This document shows, in pieces, positions 4,798 to 6,383 of a DNA stretch of 6,383 nucleotides. The stretch comes from JAAHGY01 sp051439365. Lineage in GTDB: Bacteria > Cyanobacteriota > Cyanobacteriia > CAKZMO01. A model generated the notes under the pieces. That model made no database searches. It saw only the letters and a program-made list of their open reading frames with translations, and was not told the origin of the DNA. Made by a program: the position numbers and the translations under genes. The stretch's first letter is position 1. The number at the start of each line of letters is the position of its first letter. The stretch is from assembly GCA_051439365.1 (NCBI GenBank), contig JBFRWC010000060.1, forward strand, positions 1 to 6,383, given 5' to 3'.

Positions 4798-6342
4798 ATG
4801 TACCGAGCGCGTTTATTTCTGATCTTGCTAAGTTTGGTGCTGCTAATATTGTTGGGTCTTTGGCTAGCAACAACGATTACCCAGTTGTACACCAGTGTCG
4901 CTGAGTTTTCATCCACCTTGGCAACCGTTGTTGTTATTTGCTTGGGGGTCGTTCTGGTGGGTCTTTTGCTGGCATTGGGCTACTATGCGGTTCTTTTAGT
5001 GCGGCCCCGCAAGCGGCAACCTTCCCCGATTGCGCCGACCCAAGCAACCGATGCCGCTGAGGTGACGCTGGATGCAGTGCAGCGACAGGTGGATCAAATC
5101 CAAGATTCATTGGCCAAAACGGCCCTGCTCCAACGGCGGGCTGCGATTCAAACTCTGATGCAGCAAGGAGATTTGCAAGTCGTCATTGTGGGAGTGGGGT
5201 CCACAGGTAAAACCTCCACGATTAACGCGATTTTGGGGCGACAGGCGGGACAGGTAGCGGCTTCAATGGGAACGACCACTCATAGCATGGCCTATCGTTT
5301 GCAGTTGGCTGGGGTATCGCGCAAGATTTTACTGACGGATACTCCGGGATTGCTGGATGCTGATGCGTTGGGGCAAGCACGGGGCGAGGAAGCACGACAG
5401 TTGGCCACGGAGGCGGACCTCCTGTTATTTGTGGTGGAGAATGATCTGCTGCAAACTGAGTCCGATCTCTTGCAACAGTTGGTGAGCCTGGGGAAGCGAT
5501 CGCTCCTCCTATTCAATAAAACTGATCTGTACACCGATGAGGAACGAGATGAGATTCTGGCTCATCTACGGCAACGGGTGCGAGGCTTGCTGGCGGCAGA
5601 AGATGTGGTGGCGATCGCCGCTAACCCGGCCCCAGTTGTCTTGGCAGATGGCGATACGTACTCTGCACAGACCAGCCAACCCTGCCAACCTAAACCTGAT
5701 GTCACCACACTGCTCCAACGGATGGCCGATATCTTACGCCACGAAGGCGAAACCCTGATAGCTGATAACATTTTGCTGCAAACCCAGCGCTTAGGGGATG
5801 ATGCCCGTCAGAGATTGGACCAGCAACGGCAACAGGAGGCGATCGCCATCATCGAAAAATATCAGTGGATTAGCGGTGGCGTGGTTGCGGCGATGCCTCT
5901 ACCCGGGTTGGATCTGTTGGCCACTGCTGCCATCAACACCCAAATGGTGATCGAAATCGGCCAGGTTTATGGCTGTGAAGTGAACCGGGATCGGGCCAAA
6001 ACCTTGGGACTTTCCCTGGCTAAAACCTTGATTGGGTTAGGGATTGTCAAAGGCGCATTTGAGCTGTGGAGCGTCACCCTCAAACTGAATATTGCTACAG
6101 CCCTGATTGGTCAGGCCCTTCAGGGAGTCACGGGAGCCTATCTCACCCACATTGCCGGAAAAAGCTTTATCGAATATTTTCGGCAAGAACAAACTTGGGG
6201 CGATGGCGGCATGACAGATGTGGTGCAGGAGCAATTTCAGCTTAACCGTCGGGACGAGTTTATCAATGCTTTTATCCAACAAGCGATGACCCATATTGTG
6301 ATTCCGTTGACGCGCTCAGGGTCATCGGAGGTGGAGAGTTAG
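4798..6342 (+). CDS. Membrane-anchored GTPase with DUF697-like C-terminal domain
   Basis: A 514-residue P-loop GTPase of a type common in cyanobacteria. Residues 5-30 and 41-68 are two N-terminal membrane helices, followed by a basic Arg/Lys stretch (70-73) that puts the rest in the cytoplasm. A helical linker (90-122) leads to the G domain: G1 GVGSTGKT (132-139), a Thr-rich switch I candidate (GTTTHS, 158-163), G3 DTPG (181-184) and G4 NKTD (240-243), all intact. Residues 345-460 resemble DUF697/YcjF: a Gly/Ala-rich hydrophobic part with MPLPGLDLL (366-374), an NTQMV motif, YGCEVNR (391-397) and further hydrophobic helices. The G domain is most like the Era/dynamin-related TRAFAC class; the substrate is unknown. 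ATG 4798 is preferred because AAGG lies six bases ahead and the membrane helix starts at once; ATG 4717 or TTG 4714 would add 27-28 residues with Cys and Trp. The end of the gene lies in a heptamer repeat. Confidence 0.9.
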   Translation: MYRARLFLILLSLVLLILLGLWLATTITQLYTSVAEFSSTLATVVVICLGVVLVGLLLALGYYAVLLVRPRKRQPSPIAPTQATDAAEVTLDAVQRQVDQIQDSLAKTALLQRRAAIQTLMQQGDLQVVIVGVGSTGKTSTINAILGRQAGQVAASMGTTTHSMAYRLQLAGVSRKILLTDTPGLLDADALGQARGEEARQLATEADLLLFVVENDLLQTESDLLQQLVSLGKRSLLLFNKTDLYTDEERDEILAHLRQRVRGLLAAEDVVAIAANPAPVVLADGDTYSAQTSQPCQPKPDVTTLLQRMADILRHEGETLIADNILLQTQRLGDDARQRLDQQRQQEAIAIIEKYQWISGGVVAAMPLPGLDLLATAAINTQMVIEIGQVYGCEVNRDRAKTLGLSLAKTLIGLGIVKGAFELWSVTLKLNIATALIGQALQGVTGAYLTHIAGKSFIEYFRQEQTWGDGGMTDVVQEQFQLNRRDEFINAFIQQAMTHIVIPLTRSGSSEVES

Positions 6343-6383
6343 GGAGTGGGGGAGTGGGGAGTGGAGAGTGGGGAGTGGGGAGT
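6333..6383. repeat. GGGGAGT heptamer array (STRR type), cut by the window edge
   Basis: Seven consecutive units based on GGGGAGT run to the end of the window: GGAGAGT (6333), TAGGGAGT (6340), GGGGGAGT (6348), GGGGAGT (6356), GGAGAGT (6363), then GGGGAGT at 6370 and 6377. Two units carry one extra base. Such short tandemly repeated heptamers are known from filamentous cyanobacteria, usually between genes. Here the first unit encodes the last two residues (Glu-Ser) of the GTPase, and the TAG stop is the start of the second. The array continues past 6383, so its full length is unknown. Confidence 0.9.

Larger units (their letters stand above)
132..5846. repeat. Dispersed HIP1 octamers (GCGATCGC), twelve copies
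   Basis: Exact GCGATCGC copies start at 132, 1179, 1532, 2061, 2343, 2602, 2967, 3675, 3772, 5496, 5611 and 5839. Eleven lie in genes and one in the malic enzyme promoter region. This highly iterated palindrome is typical of many cyanobacterial genomes and is the main compositional marker of the host here. None is found in the region 3780-5495, which includes the long AT-rich gap. Confidence 0.95.

Overview
The window is cyanobacterial chromosomal DNA. Three things show this: a psaM gene for photosystem I; twelve exact copies of the cyanobacterial HIP1 octamer GCGATCGC (about one per 530 bases); and a GGGGAGT heptamer array at the right edge, of the STRR type known mainly from filamentous cyanobacteria. 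Genus cannot be read from the sequence. There is no sign of a mobile element, prophage, CRISPR array or defence island, and the genes look like ordinary chromosomal housekeeping and envelope genes.

Layout from left to right. Positions 1-40 hold a hairpin with a T run that would end a plus-strand gene lying to the left. Minus-strand genes follow: a small one-pass membrane protein with a coiled coil (42-476), the 29-residue photosystem I subunit PsaM (696-785, with its own promoter, Shine-Dalgarno and terminator), and an ACT-domain malic enzyme (1049-2440). A five-unit 15-bp tandem repeat (988-1062) starts inside the last codons of the malic enzyme gene and carries its stop codon. A divergent promoter region (2441-2726) separates the malic enzyme from a plus-strand SRPBCC-fold protein (2727-3176). 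That gene converges on a minus-strand WecG/TagA/CpsF glycosyltransferase (3324-4109), with a hairpin terminator between them. After an AT-rich gap of almost 700 bases without a convincing gene, a plus-strand membrane-anchored GTPase with a DUF697-like C-terminal region (4798-6342) runs to the right edge, where the heptamer repeat begins inside its last codons.

The genes do not form one pathway. Most seem to be single transcription units: psaM belongs to photosynthesis, the malic enzyme to central carbon metabolism (malate to pyruvate), the glycosyltransferase to envelope or exopolysaccharide synthesis, and the GTPase and the small membrane protein to poorly characterised membrane functions. 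I found no strong case for a new multi-gene system. The most unusual feature is that two separate genes have a tandem-repeat array overlapping their stop codon; the easiest gene to miss is psaM.
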